This document shows, in pieces, positions 22,963-33,777 of a stretch of DNA of 64,000 nt (position 1 is its first letter; every line of letters begins with the position of its first letter). A program made the translations under genes and the position numbers. Source of the stretch: Ottelia alismoides (taxonomy: Eukaryota > Streptophyta > Magnoliopsida > Alismatales > Hydrocharitaceae); assembly GCA_037367405.1 (NCBI GenBank), contig JAZKJV010000295.1, positions 1,364,001-1,428,000 of the forward strand, in the 5' to 3' direction. The notes below the pieces were generated by a model, which had not been told where the DNA came from, did no database searches, and saw only the letters and a list, made by a program, of their open reading frames with translations.

Positions 22963-25900
22963 TGATGATGTCCATTTCATCACCTTTATTCTATCATTTT
23001 GGCCTTAAAAACCCTGGTAAATGCATGTAAATACCTCTGTTTTTCATAAATTAACATCCATCCTTTGCTACATAAATTGTGTACAAAATACTATTTTTAA
23101 TGCCAAAATTATAGAATAAAGAAAAGAAAAGAAAAAGAATAAAATATCAAAGATATTTTATGACCTTAAACCTCGAGACCTAGGCATCTTGAGGACTAGG
23201 TCGACAAGGAATAAAGTAGGGGGATACGTGCCAATAATACAATAAAATTCCCCTTTATTAGTTCATCAACAACGAATTTTTGGGACCCATTTTATTTTCT
23301 ACTTTTTGTACTAAAATAAAAAAACTTTATACATGAATGTTGTCGATAATGAAATATAGAAAATACAAAATTGATTTCATACAAAAATAATATACATTGT
23401 AAAAGTTATATTCTGAATAAGATTCCAAAATCCCAACTTCCTAGACCCATATCTCCTAGAAAAAAGTCAAAATATATCAAAATCATCTTTTATTTTATAT
23501 AATTTTTAATAAGCTATTTAATGAAGGTGGTTCCATATTTTTTGGAGTTTAGGTGTGAAAGTTAGGTTTTGGACCCCTATTGTATAATATACCCGAATAA
23601 AATATTCATTTTATTTATTCTCTATTATTTTTATATTTTTATAATTTTGTAAATATTATTTATATTGTATGCATATATTAAAACTAAAATAAAAAATAAA
23701 GGAAACATTAAAATAAAATATGTATATATAATGCATAGATGAAATACCTATAACTATACCTATATAATAAATACACCTATTTATTTAAGTGTATATAATA
23801 TATCAGAAAAATATAATAAAAACAAATTTAAGTATATAAAAATAAGTTATAATTATATAAATTAATAAAATAAAAATTACAAAATAAACATAAAAATACT
23901 CTAAAACATAGACAACTATATCTATAATTAAGCCTCAAAACGTAACTTGTGATTATATACCTCTAAAAATAAATAAAAATCATAATAAAATGCTTTAAAA
24001 AATAATAAACATTTTTTATTTTTTATTTTAAAATAAAAAAACATTTTTTATTTTATAACTTAAAAATAATAAAATCATTTACTATTTATTTTAGAATTTA
24101 CAAACATTTTTAGGCTGCTTTTTCTTGGTTGGTCCACGTGGACCAACCATGTGGCGGGGAGGGTTGACCCCGGTCAAATTCTCTGATCCGTGCTTGTAGA
24201 GTATCAGAACCTCTTTTGACCTTGAGGTTCTCAATTTTTTCGCGCCTGATCCTTGCATTTTCTAATCTTGACGCCCGCTAGACTTTTGTTCCTCGATCTT
24301 GGGTGATTCACGCCAGCATGGAACCTCGGGGAAAGGATCATCGATTCACCCGATCTCCCTCAATCTTCCCAGTCGACCACTCACCCCTATTTAATCTCGC
24401 CTCTGTCCAACCTTGACTTTTTGATCCATCTTATGCGTCTTGACCATAAATTTGAGCTTCGATTTAGGCTCCTGGTGACATCAAGAATTGACCAACTCCT
24501 TTTGGTGTGAAGACCGGCGTCAAATCAAGGTCCATCCAGCTTTTCGCTCCACTGCCCCGAGCTTCCGTCAAGGAGATGCTCCGGTGAGTTTCGCCTTCCT
24601 TTTTCTTGTTATTTCCGTTCATAGACATAGCATAAGTAGGCAATTTATTTCGTCTACCATCGCTTAATCTCTTGTAAAACTAAAAAAGTCCTTGCCGGAG
24701 CTCCAGCTCTGCCACCCCATTTCGATTATCCTAACACGCCTCCACCTTGAACATCACCCCTACACGCTCCCCCTTTGCCCGATCTCCGCTCGACGCACCT
24801 CCACTCACCCAGATCTTGTAAAGATATGGAAATCAAGTCCTCCATCTTCGCCGCCCACCGGAGGACGTCGTCGCGCACCAACCTCACCCCCTTTTCAACA
24901 CCTGAAGTCATCCTTGGCTTCGTTTTTTGTTACCCTAACTATCTCTTGTAGGGAAGACCAAGGAACGAGGCTCTTCGAACCTCATCGATCCAGGAGAAGA
25001 CCCTCCAGGTCTCGGTGTTCCGCTAGCCTTCGTCGGAGCCCCTCACTCCATTTTGAGTCCCCTCTCCATTGCGGAATACATTCAACATCCTTTGGAGCAC
25101 CTTAGTTGTGCGGGAGAAGGACGGAGTTCGGAGATCCGGTCGATTGAAGCTCATCTGACCCGTGTTCTTCCCGAGTTCATCCAATGCGGCCCATGACCGT
25201 CCGATATGGGCATGTTCTTGGTGGTCTATAGTAGCTGTTGGATCCAGCCGCTTCAAAACTATCAGATCATCCTCGATGACCTAATCTGGACCATCCATCG
25301 ATGAACCGTTATTACGCGAGGAGGAGTCGACACATGGCTAAGTAGAAAGGATCTGGCCGTCCACCCACGTCCAGCTGTAGGTATTTTGCCCCTTTGACCC
25401 CAACGTCTTTTTGTATTTAATAAATAAGACTTAAACTTTCATCTGGAGTTATTTTATTTCTGAACTTTTTGCAAAAAGATCCTTACATTTACTTTATTTG
25501 CATTCCAGTCCACGTCACCTCACGTGTCATCCCACGTGAGGTGGTGATTTTGCAACTGTTCCCTTAGATTTTATTGTATTACTATTTGGCCCAGAGACTT
25601 TTTATTTATGTTATAATTTTTTGTGAAAATTGCAGATTGGACCTCATACTTTATTTTATTTGCAAAAATTCCCTTGATGGTATTGTAGTTTCTCTTTGTT
25701 GTCTCTATTTATTTAAAAATAGTTAATTGTCCTCTATTCCCAAAAAAATAGGATTAAGTGCATGTTGCATTGAAGTTTTACGTTAAATTTTCGGATTCCA
25801 TTTTTAGGCACTTTTTTTATTAAAAATAAAAAATAGCATAGTTATTTCTTGTTTACAATAGAAAATACCTAAAAAAATATAAAATCATTTTGAAAAATTC

Positions 25901-26619
25901 CAAAAAATATAAAAATCTAAAGAATCATTAAAAACTCCAAAAATATTATTTCCTGTCTCTGAATTTTCTATATATTATTACACTAAAATTGATTTGAGGA
26001 ATTTTTGACATCATTTGATATTTTTAATCTTCATTTCAATTCTAGATATTTAATTAATCACTGATTTAGGATATTTTTGACTTTAAAAATATAAAAATAA
26101 GCAAACGTTTTCCATAAAATCTCAAAAATAGTAAAAAATTATTTAAACCAATAAAATATTTAATTCTACTATTTTTTTTTATTTTTATTAGTATTTATAT
26201 CTATTCTAGCTGACATTGTATATATACATTATATATAACTATGGTAAATATTTTAAAAAGAAAAGGAAATACAAAAATATAAAAATATAAAAAGAAAATT
26301 CAAAAATATAAAATTGAGAACAAAATACAAAAATATAAAATAAAAAGAAATTAAAAAATTAAAAAAATAAAAATCCATAAATTTTTTTGGCTAAGTGTGT
26401 AAGAGATAAAGTGTGCTTGATTTTTTTTATCTTGCCTGCTCTACCCCATTGCTTCCTATTTTCAATCTCTACTTGCTTTTCACTATACATTTTTAGTAGG
26501 GTATACTAAATTTTAACTCTTACTCTTAATTGTGTAATTATCTGTGTGGGTTAATTGTTGAAATTGAGGGAAGATTCGAGTAGTCGCTTCAACGACAATG
26601 AGACTGATCTGTTAGGTCA
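22963..26619 (+). repeat. 3' LTR of element 3 (end approximate)
   Basis: Starts TGATGATGTCCATTTCATCACC after the PPT. It shows the same order as LTR 1: AT-rich U3 (to about 24120), GC-rich part with TATA-like TATTTAAT near 24389, donor-like CCG|GTGAGT (GT at 24584-24585), paired CACGTG boxes (25513-25540), AT-rich U5 and acceptor-like TTCTAG (ending 26209). The right end is set at GTTAGGTCA (26619) because the length then matches the 3.7 kb family, but no target duplication can be checked since the left end of the element is lost. The ORF at 24692-25105 is in the GC-rich part and is not called. Confidence 0.65.
24584..26209 (+). other. Candidate intron inside LTR 3
   Basis: GTGAGTTTCG follows the first GC-rich exon-like block about 190 bases after the TATA-like site. 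CTATTCTAG ends a T-rich run near the LTR end. The arrangement is the same as in LTR 1 (2409-4452) although the sequence is diverged. Splicing is inferred. Confidence 0.33.
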
Positions 26620-27008
26620 TTTTGTAGCGACTTTGATTATCCCACTTTTCAAACATCCAGGACCACAAACCTGTGTGAAAGTTAGATACCAACCCACCAT
26701 ATATTTGCTTGACCAACAAAATCTTGAGGAAAAGGGAGGGAAAATCTACTTTGTCAATCTCATGGTTGAATTCACTGAATACACTTTTCCAAGACTTAGG
26801 ATTCTCCTTGATGTTTGCATTATTCTTAGATTCAACATCTTTATTAAACATTGCATTAATTGCCAATAGTGCTTGCATGCATCCCATGGAAGTGTGAAAT
26901 TTCTATTTTTTATCATTCCTTGTGGTATGGTTATTATCACTACTATTATATCAACCTTTGTTGGGGGATTTAGCATAAGGGGCATGGTGTTATTAGCATA
27001 TTAGCTAA

Positions 27009-27723
27009 GGTTTTAAAAATCGGATCAAACATTGAACCGGTCGATATTCAGTTTGGTCCAATCGGGTCGGACCGTGGTCCAAATCAGTTGGATCGGTGAT
27101 GATGTCAACATGAGGTCAACATTCCTATTGACTCGGACAAAACTGGACCGGACTTAATTTACTGGTCTAACCGGTCGAACTGATTTTTTAACCTATAAAA
27201 TCATATAAACATTTATGTAAGTATGTATTTATATATCAATGAAATAATCATTTAGAATGTCTACTTTCAATAGAATGACATGATTGTCTATTTCGAGCAA
27301 GACTCTATAAAAGTTAGTTGCATTTTCTAGCATAATATATGAATACAATATCGCAATCATTTATTTATAGTTGCTTCTAAAAAACTACTCTAAGAAAGTA
27401 GTGGCAAGACTCATATTCCAAAAAAAGAGGGCATAACTGATATTGCAGAAGTTAAGAAAAGCACAAGTGACAAAAATCTATTATTTCATTGTTTAAACCT
27501 TTATTTTTTTGAAAGTTTACCAAACCATCAAAACTGGGTCAATCTGGACCAACCCGGTCCGACCACCCATACCCATGTCAACCTAGTTCGACCGCCCGTC
27601 CGACCTGCTTTTTTATTTTATTTTTTTGAAATTAATTACATGAAACCGACCGAATCGACAAAGCCGGAGCCGGTTCCCGATTCAACCAATCCGACCGACC
27701 GATCCTGTCCAATCTTTTAAACC
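27009..27723. mobile_element. GGTTTTAAAA-ended inverted-repeat element (715 bp)
   Basis: Left end GGTTTTAAAAATCGGAT, right end ATCCTGTCCAATCTTTTAAACC, with inverted similarity extending inward through segments such as GAACCGGTCGA and CCGGTTCCCGATTCAACC. The inner part is rich in CCGGT and GGACCG words with an AT-rich centre. No transposase. Repeats of this kind, built around GGTTTTAAAAACCGG, are common non-autonomous elements in plant genomes. I could not find a clear target duplication. Confidence 0.6.
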
Positions 27724-28588
27724 ATAGTATTAACAGTGGGGCATGGACAACGTCTAGGATTTCGGTTTCTTCATGCACCTACTGAAACTGACATCTCAAC
27801 ATCAGTTCTTGCCAACTCACTATGAAACCGATGCTCCAAATACTGCCCATGCCAACTACCTTTCGAAATTATAGTTAGAAGGGATTTTTGTTTTATAGGG
27901 ACTTCTACACCATCACCCTTATAATGTCGTCTGGTTCCAACATAATCCCTATTCAATGCAAGGGCTACAGTATAAGAGTTAATATGATGATAGAGGTCAT
28001 GAAAAATTATATTACAACTCTTTTTTATACTCTTACGTTACAACTCTTTAGATGAGCACTTAGGGTATACATTTTTAGGGACATGGAGTGATTTGGATAT
28101 GATGTATTTTTTTGACGAGCTTTTAGGGATCATTGTGTAAACAATTATTGTTATACTCAAAATATGTTTTTCTAAAGGCACACCAATTTCAATTTTGATT
28201 AGTAGATATTAAGGTGAGGAAAGTTCATCATTCAATTTCTTTGACTTAAAGTAGTGCATGCTTACAAAATAAAATACATCGTGAAATTTTAGATAGTAGA
28301 CAAATCAATTCAAAATACTACGTGCGCTACAAATCTTTTATTAAAATGGAAATGATTTGTTTCTTTTATTATCCTCGCGGATATCCATGATTGACTCAAT
28401 AGGAGAGAGAGGATTAACTTGATAGGATAAAAAAGGTTACTAAATATAGAATTAGAACATTATCATTGATGAGTGGTTTTGGTGGATTAAGGCAATTTTG
28501 TTGTACACCGTAGATGTACATCGAACGACTAATAAATGGTGTCACATGATTTTTGTAGAAAGATGTCACCTTATTTGAAGTTTTCACA

Positions 28589-29060
28589 CTAACAGAGAGA
28601 GAGAGAAGAGAATAAGTAGCATAGAGAGAGAGAGAGATTAAAAGAGGAAAAAGGATTGAAAGAAAAAGGGGAGAGGTACCTGGATGGGAATCTAACTACT
28701 TGCCTGGTAGGATGCTCATGACGTACACGAGGAGGGATCCTCACGCCTGAGCTTCCCCAACCTCTCTCGCTCAACTTGTGGATATCTCCTAGGTCCATCA
28801 TACCCGTGGAGGCTCTCGGAAGTCAAGGTTGACAAACTCTCATGGAGGATGGGTAGGTGGCTGGTGATTGAGGAGTGATAACTGCAAGTTGGGAAGGACG
28901 AGTGGTGTTGGGCTAACAAAAGTGACAGAGGTGGGTTGTCGGGTCTCTACAAAGTAAAGAAAGAAGATGAGAAGAAAAATTAAAAGGGGAGGAGGAGAAT
29001 ACCGGTTGGAGAGGATACTGATGGGTTACAAGGAGAAAGGTGGTTGGTCAATGGAGTTCG
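28589..29060 (-). repeat. Possible degenerate LTR fragment
   Basis: On the minus strand a moderately GC-rich block (28700-28990) leads to CCCATCCAG|GTACCT (donor-like) near 28680, then a CT-rich run (28590-28650). This resembles the transcribed part of the gypsy LTRs here, but no LTR ends or long match were seen. It could equally be unrelated sequence. Confidence 0.25.
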
Positions 29061-29639
29061 TCCACATGGCAATCAATGTTCAAAGGACCACTACAATATA
29101 AAATATCTTGACCAAACTTTAAATAACAAAAAATATTATAATTGAATTTATTAATAACAAATGCTAATAAAATAAAAAATAACTAAAATAAATAATCTTG
29201 GTAATTTTATCATGCACAAAATGATATATAAATATTTATTATTAAATTAATAAAGGGGGTAAAAATATGATAAATATAGGTATAATATACCTAACATCGA
29301 TAGTAGATTTTTAGATTAGTATTTCTACACCAACTTAGTATATTTTATCTTTTATACATTTAGTATGAATTATAAGGATTTTAAACTTATTTTATATTAT
29401 TTTTATGGGTGTATTTAAATGGCTAAATAAATAGGGGGAGTATAGAATATACGTTAATTATACCTAGATTTTCTATTTATGTAAATTACTTTTAATGGAA
29501 TTTAACTTTTATTATTATTTTATTTTAAAATATAATATACCCACAAAGGACATTATTATAAAGCTATAATGAGACTTGTGATATTTTTTAATAGTAACTG
29601 TTGAGCCAGCAAACATTGGCATGCAATGAAAATCTAAAG

Positions 29640-29955
29640 TTAAGAAGAAGATATTGTGATTGACACTTAACTAAATGAAGAAGGATCAAATTCTCATAAA
29701 AGGATAGAATTACATTTTCTATGGTTTGAACATGTGCGAAGAAGGCCATTTTAGTATATCTGAAGGTGTGAAAAGTAAGAAGAAGATTCTTGCAAGAAGA
29801 GTTAAAGAAAACATAAAAAAATTTAAAAGTAAATTTTAAAAGAATATTAATAGTTTGTATCTAAGTTCAAGTGTGACCAAATTAGATTAGTTTTTAAGCA
29901 AATATACCTTGTATCTAGTTTCATTTAAAATAAAAAAGAATCGATTATTATTGTT
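29640..29955 (+). pseudogene. 3' end of a LINE (ORF2 tail plus tail repeat)
   Basis: The frame near 29690-29800 reads LHFLWFEHVRRRPF then RCEK, matching the RLRWFGHVxRRP...RRCEK motif at the C-terminus of many plant LINE reverse transcriptases. It has stops between. The piece ends in ATTATTATTGTTTT, compatible with the short tail repeat of RTE-type LINEs. Strongly 5' truncated, as usual for LINEs. It lies directly against copia A, so its insertion may have cut that element, or the reverse. Confidence 0.5.
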
Positions 29956-30787
29956 TTATCATGACTAAAGAAAGAAGATCAAATAGAATCAAACCTGATC
30001 GAGGTGGTAAATACATCTCAGATGAATTCAAAGAATCCCTTAAAGACATAAAATAATTTTCAATCTCACTCCTCCAAGTACTCCCCAACTCAACGGAGTT
30101 GTAGAGAGACACAATAGAACCATGTTAGACATGGTAAGATCAACGATGAGTAAAGTACCTCTTAGTTTCTGGAGACATGCAATAGAGATTGTGGCATATA
30201 CCTTAAACAAGATTCCAAGTAAATCAATATCTGAAACCCCTCATGAATTATGATTTGGAACCAAACCAAGTATACAACGCTTAAAGAATATGGGGATGTT
30301 CGGCTATGCTAAAAATATGGATGCAAGCAAGATGGAATCTCACACCCAAGAGTGATACTAAACTAGATATATAAAGAATATATTGATATCTACTTCATGA
30401 TATTGAGAATCTAAAAGTATTTACATCTAAAGACATCAGTTTTCTAGAGGGTGAATTCATGAATCAAGACAACAACAATGTAAAAATGAACTCATTAAGT
30501 TTAGTGAGATTGATGAAATTCATATACTAGAAACTAGATATATAGTAGAAAATGACACACCTATATCTCTTAGAAAGGGTTCAAGGGTGGTAAGACCACC
30601 AGAGAGGTTTGGATTCCATGTATCAGAAGAGTGTGATGATGGTCCCACTTCATATGAAGAAGGACTTGTAGATTATGACATGGATAAATGGATGGTAGCA
30701 ATGCAGTTTGAAGTAAACTCCATGCACAAGAATGGTGTATGGACCCTCAAATATCCACCTAAATTGGTTAAACCTATTGGCTGTAAA
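29956..30787 (+). pseudogene. pol: Copia A pol: integrase end and start of RT
   Basis: Degenerate Ty1/copia polyprotein. DRGGKYISDEF (near 29998) carries the second catalytic Asp of integrase. NSTEL then the TMLDMV-like segment (near 30085) correspond to the PQLNGVAERRNRTLLDMVR region. The open stretch 30587-30787 reads VVRPPERFGF, then YEEGLVDYDMDKWMVAMQ, NGVWTL and KPIGCK, the linker and first part of copia RT. Stops and shifts throughout. gag, protease and the first half of integrase are missing. A MITE cuts the frame right after GCK. Confidence 0.8.
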
Positions 30788-31436
30788 TAGGGATGTCTAT
30801 TGAGTCCGATGAGTCGATTCGCCCCAACTCGGGCTCGAACTCGATAAGAAAAGTTGGGCTTGTACTCAATAAAGTTCGAGCCCTAGAAAGCTTGCTCGAA
30901 CTTGAACTCATCAAGTTCGAGATGGCTCACGAGCCTCTTAATGAGTCGTGATCCTAATGAGATGGCTCGTGAGCCTCTTAATGAGTTGTCTCATGAGCCT
31001 CTTATTGAGATGGCTTACGAGCCTCTTACTGAAGTGGCTCACAAGCCTCTTATTGAGCTAGCTCACAAGCCTCCTAATGAGATGGTCCACGAGCCTCTTA
31101 ATGAGCCATATTACTTAGGCCAATATCCCATATATATCAGATATTAGCCAAAATGCAAAGAAAGGTATGCTATGTACAATGGAGGAGTTGGTCTCTTATA
31201 TAGTTGCTATGCCCCCTTCACTTCTCAAGCTCAACTGATGTGGGAGCAAAACATGTTCCTAGTTCATGCTCTTATCAAGTTATCGGTACCCTAACTTAGT
31301 CTCTACTAGATAACCCTAATGATTCATAAATTCAACTTGAGCTTGGGCTTGATAAGTTTTCGAGTCGGGCTCATGAGATCTTAATGAGTTGATCTCGAGT
31401 TGAGCTCATCGAGCTCGAGCTCAATAGACATCCCTA
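30788..31436. mobile_element. hAT-like MITE inserted in copia A RT
   Basis: Perfect 17 bp terminal inverted repeats: TAGGGATGTCTATTGAG (30788-30804) and CTCAATAGACATCCCTA (31420-31436). Flanks GCTGTAAA and TTTCTAAA fit a decayed 8 bp target duplication (5 of 8), the length made by hAT transposases. The RT frame resumes on the right side as KWIFK, confirming a clean insertion after ...PIGC(K). The whole element is rich in GAGCTCGAG-like words. It has no transposase, so any movement depended on another element. Confidence 0.75.
30921..31108 (+). repeat. 24 bp minisatellite inside the MITE
   Basis: About seven copies of a 24 bp unit near GATGGCTCACGAGCCTCTTA plus ATGA, with one truncated 16-base copy after the first. 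The unit is a multiple of three, so the ORF at 30902-31147 encodes an 8-residue repeat (EMAREPLN and variants). It is taken as a by-product, not a gene. GGCTCACGAGCC is itself palindromic. Confidence 0.8.
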
Positions 31437-31550
31437 TTTCTAAATGGATCTTTAAGAGTAATACATAACCCAATGGAAAGGTGGATACATTCTAGGTATG
31501 GTTCATAGCTAAGGTATACATTCAGAAAGAAGGCATCGAGTTTAATGAGA

Positions 31551-31584
<34 letters not shown>

Positions 31585-32435
31585 CGGCCATGCTTAATCC
31601 ATTAGGATATTGCTAGTTATAACTGCATAATTTGACTACATCTAGCCGATGCATGTCTAGACTATATTTTGCAATGGACACCTCAATGAGGATAACTATA
31701 TGAAGCAGTCTCATGGCATCATTTATAAGGAAGGCAAAGTGTACAAGCTAAAGAAATCCATCTAGCATTAAACGAGCTTCTCCTAGTTGGAACATCTGAT
31801 TCAATGAAATCATAAAGAGTTACGATTTCGTTTAGAATTCTAATAAACCATGTGCATACAAGAAGCTTAGTAGGAATGTCATTGTGTTCATTGTACCTTG
31901 TCTATATGACATCCTAATCATTGAGAATGATACTGGGATGATGATCGGTGAAATGAAAAATCTTGGAGAATCCTCTTATATTTTGGATATGAAGTTGTTA
32001 AAAAATAGAGAAAAGAGGATATTAGAACAATTACAAGAATGATACATCATGAAGATCTTAGGAAGATTCCATATGGATAGTTCTAAGAAAGACTTCCTTT
32101 CCTTAGAAAATATTTTAACCAATCTAAATGGATGGCACCTCAAAATGTTGAGGATATGAAGGCCATGAATTGATGCCTTGATGCATCAATGTATGAAGCC
32201 CAGTGTATTCCATGATGTGTATAAGACCATGCATCTGCAAACCAATGAGAGCGGTAAGCCATTGCCAATCCTGATATGGAGAACAAAATTAGAGTACTAT
32301 AAAAAGCATCTTCAAGTACCAAAGAAGAACTCAAGACTATGTCTTGGTTTATGGAGATAGATCGCCATCTAATGTTTCTAAAGAGACCGTATGGTTGCGA
32401 AATTTCATCTTGGAACTTGGTGTAGTTTGTGAGTC
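31437..32435 (+). pseudogene. pol: Copia A pol: RT to RNase H
   Basis: Continues the frame cut by the MITE: KWIFK, then KEGIEFNETFS (the RT motif before SPVAMLKSIRI). A CT microsatellite follows, then AMLNP / SIRI-like sequence. A YDILII segment with ENDTGM (near 31910) corresponds to the YVDDMLI active-site strand of copia RT; the Asp-Asp pair is not preserved. GRFHMDSSKKDFLS follows near 32060. VSKETVWLRNFILELGVV (near 32370) is the copia RNase H motif. Many stops. The frame is cut again near 32435 and resumes at 33727. Confidence 0.75.
31555..31582. repeat. CT microsatellite inside RT
   Basis: About 14 CT units replacing the CCGGTAG of the conserved TTCTCTCCGGTAGCAATG coding sequence. It probably expanded from the short TCTCTC already there. 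Confidence 0.85.
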
Positions 32436-33726
32436 CGACACAAGAGGAGGGTGAGTTGTGTTATATACGCATATCCAATAACAACATCCAAATAAATAAT
32501 AATTCACAACTGTAGAGATAGAGAGATAATAAACCACAAAGACACAATGATTTTTATGTGGAAACCCACACAGGTGGAAACCACAATCCAGAATCCTATT
32601 CTAGGAAATCTCCTTCACTCTCTCCATGAAGCCTGTTTCCATTATTCCATCACTACTTTAACCCGAGGGTAGCTCAACCTCTCTTACAACCCGCAACCTT
32701 CCTTAGACAACTTCCAAAAGAATATTTTATCTCTCTCTTAGAGAAAGGAATCCACAACTTGAATACCTATATAGAAAATGCTAATTAGAATACAATAAGC
32801 AATGAGACTTGAATTCACAAGTTTATAAACTTTAAGCGCATAGTTTGCTCCAGAATGATGAATATGATCGCAATACAGAGAGCACAAACAACTTTGATAG
32901 TAAGAAATCATTGAATTGAAGAGAGTTCGAGATATAGAAATGTTGTAAGTACTCGAATATCACACAAACTTATCACTCTTTCATTTCTTTTGAGAGTAGA
33001 AGATGTTTCTCTTAGTTGTCTATCTCAAACAATGAGGCATAGAGTCTCTTATATAGGGATAGCCTCAAAAGAGTCGTTGGTGTCCAAAAAGGGAAAGCCC
33101 AACATTATGATTTCCAAAATCCATAAAATGATCAATCATGTAAACAAGGTGATCGATCGAGTCACAAAAGCGATCAACCAATTTTGGCCACTTGTTTGGA
33201 ATTTAAAAAGTGATGTATCATGGTCAAAAGGATGATCGATCAGGGTTAATCGATCATAAGAAACAAGATGATCGAGCAAGGGTGATCGATCAGGGTTTCA
33301 AGGTAATCAATAATATGTCCAAAAATTGATTCTGTGAAATTGATGATTCTGGTTTAAAGTTTATTTGTTGATCAAGAATATGAAAAAACTATAACATCCA
33401 CAATCCCCTTCCACGTCCTCGTTCTCTTAGGTATTTTCAGCAAAAAATAACAACCATGTAATAAATTTCATATCAACGTCCAAAGTCTTCAAAACTTGAG
33501 ATTATGGAATTGAGACTTTCTTTGATTCTTTCATCAATCTAATTTTTGAGCCTTGAGTCTTCAAGTAGAGTCTTTTCAGAGTCACTTTAGGCTTTGAGTT
33601 GGCTTCTAACTTTTCTATAGCTTCTATGAGCTTCTACCTGAAAGTCAACTAAACTACAGAACAAATATGCAACTGAGTCATTAGCAAAATATATCATTAA
33701 CATAGTTTTTTAAGAGATTCTTCCAT
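32436..33726. mobile_element. Unclassified 1.3 kb insertion in copia A RNase H
   Basis: Separates two parts of one RNase H motif: ...LELGVVCES on the left and FGNNVAISNQRNPY on the right. It begins near GACACAAGAGGAGGGTGAG and includes TTTATGTGGAAACCCACACA (32551-32570), a motif seen in several plant repeats. It also has many GATCGATCA words at 33110-33310, and ends near AACATAGTTTTTTAAGAG. There is no transposase or RT and no clear inverted repeats. Ends are approximate. The ORF at 32990-33235 shows no recognisable domain. Confidence 0.5.
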
Positions 33727-33777
33727 TCCATTACTCTTTGGTAATAATGTTGCTATAAGCAATCAGAGGAACCCATA
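33727..33777 (+). pseudogene. pol: Copia A RNase H fragment
   Basis: LFGNNVAISNQRNPY corresponds to the LYCDNNGAIAQAKEPR motif of copia RNase H; the catalytic Asp is replaced by Gly here. It is cut by copia B after CCATA and continues at 46319. Confidence 0.7.
33773..33777. repeat. Target site duplication of copia B, left copy
   Basis: CCATA, repeated perfectly at 46319-46323. Five bases, as expected for a Ty1/copia insertion. Both copies lie within the same RNase H frame of copia A. Confidence 0.92.

Larger units (their letters stand above)
26620..29640. other. Unassigned AT-rich sequence with repeat debris
   Basis: No supported gene. 26612-26985 on the minus strand holds two partly open frames, one with NPKSWKSVF and LWSWMFEKWD, vaguely like the DUF4283 region of plant LINE ORF1. 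27009-27723 is an inverted-repeat element (separate entry). 27771-27956 has a short minus frame without recognisable motif. 28589-29060 resembles part of an LTR (separate entry). 29060-29640 is very AT-rich with nothing recognisable. Confidence 0.35.

Noticed and set aside
30902..31147. 81-codon repeat protein gene
   Set aside because: The open frame follows from a 24 bp minisatellite inside a MITE.
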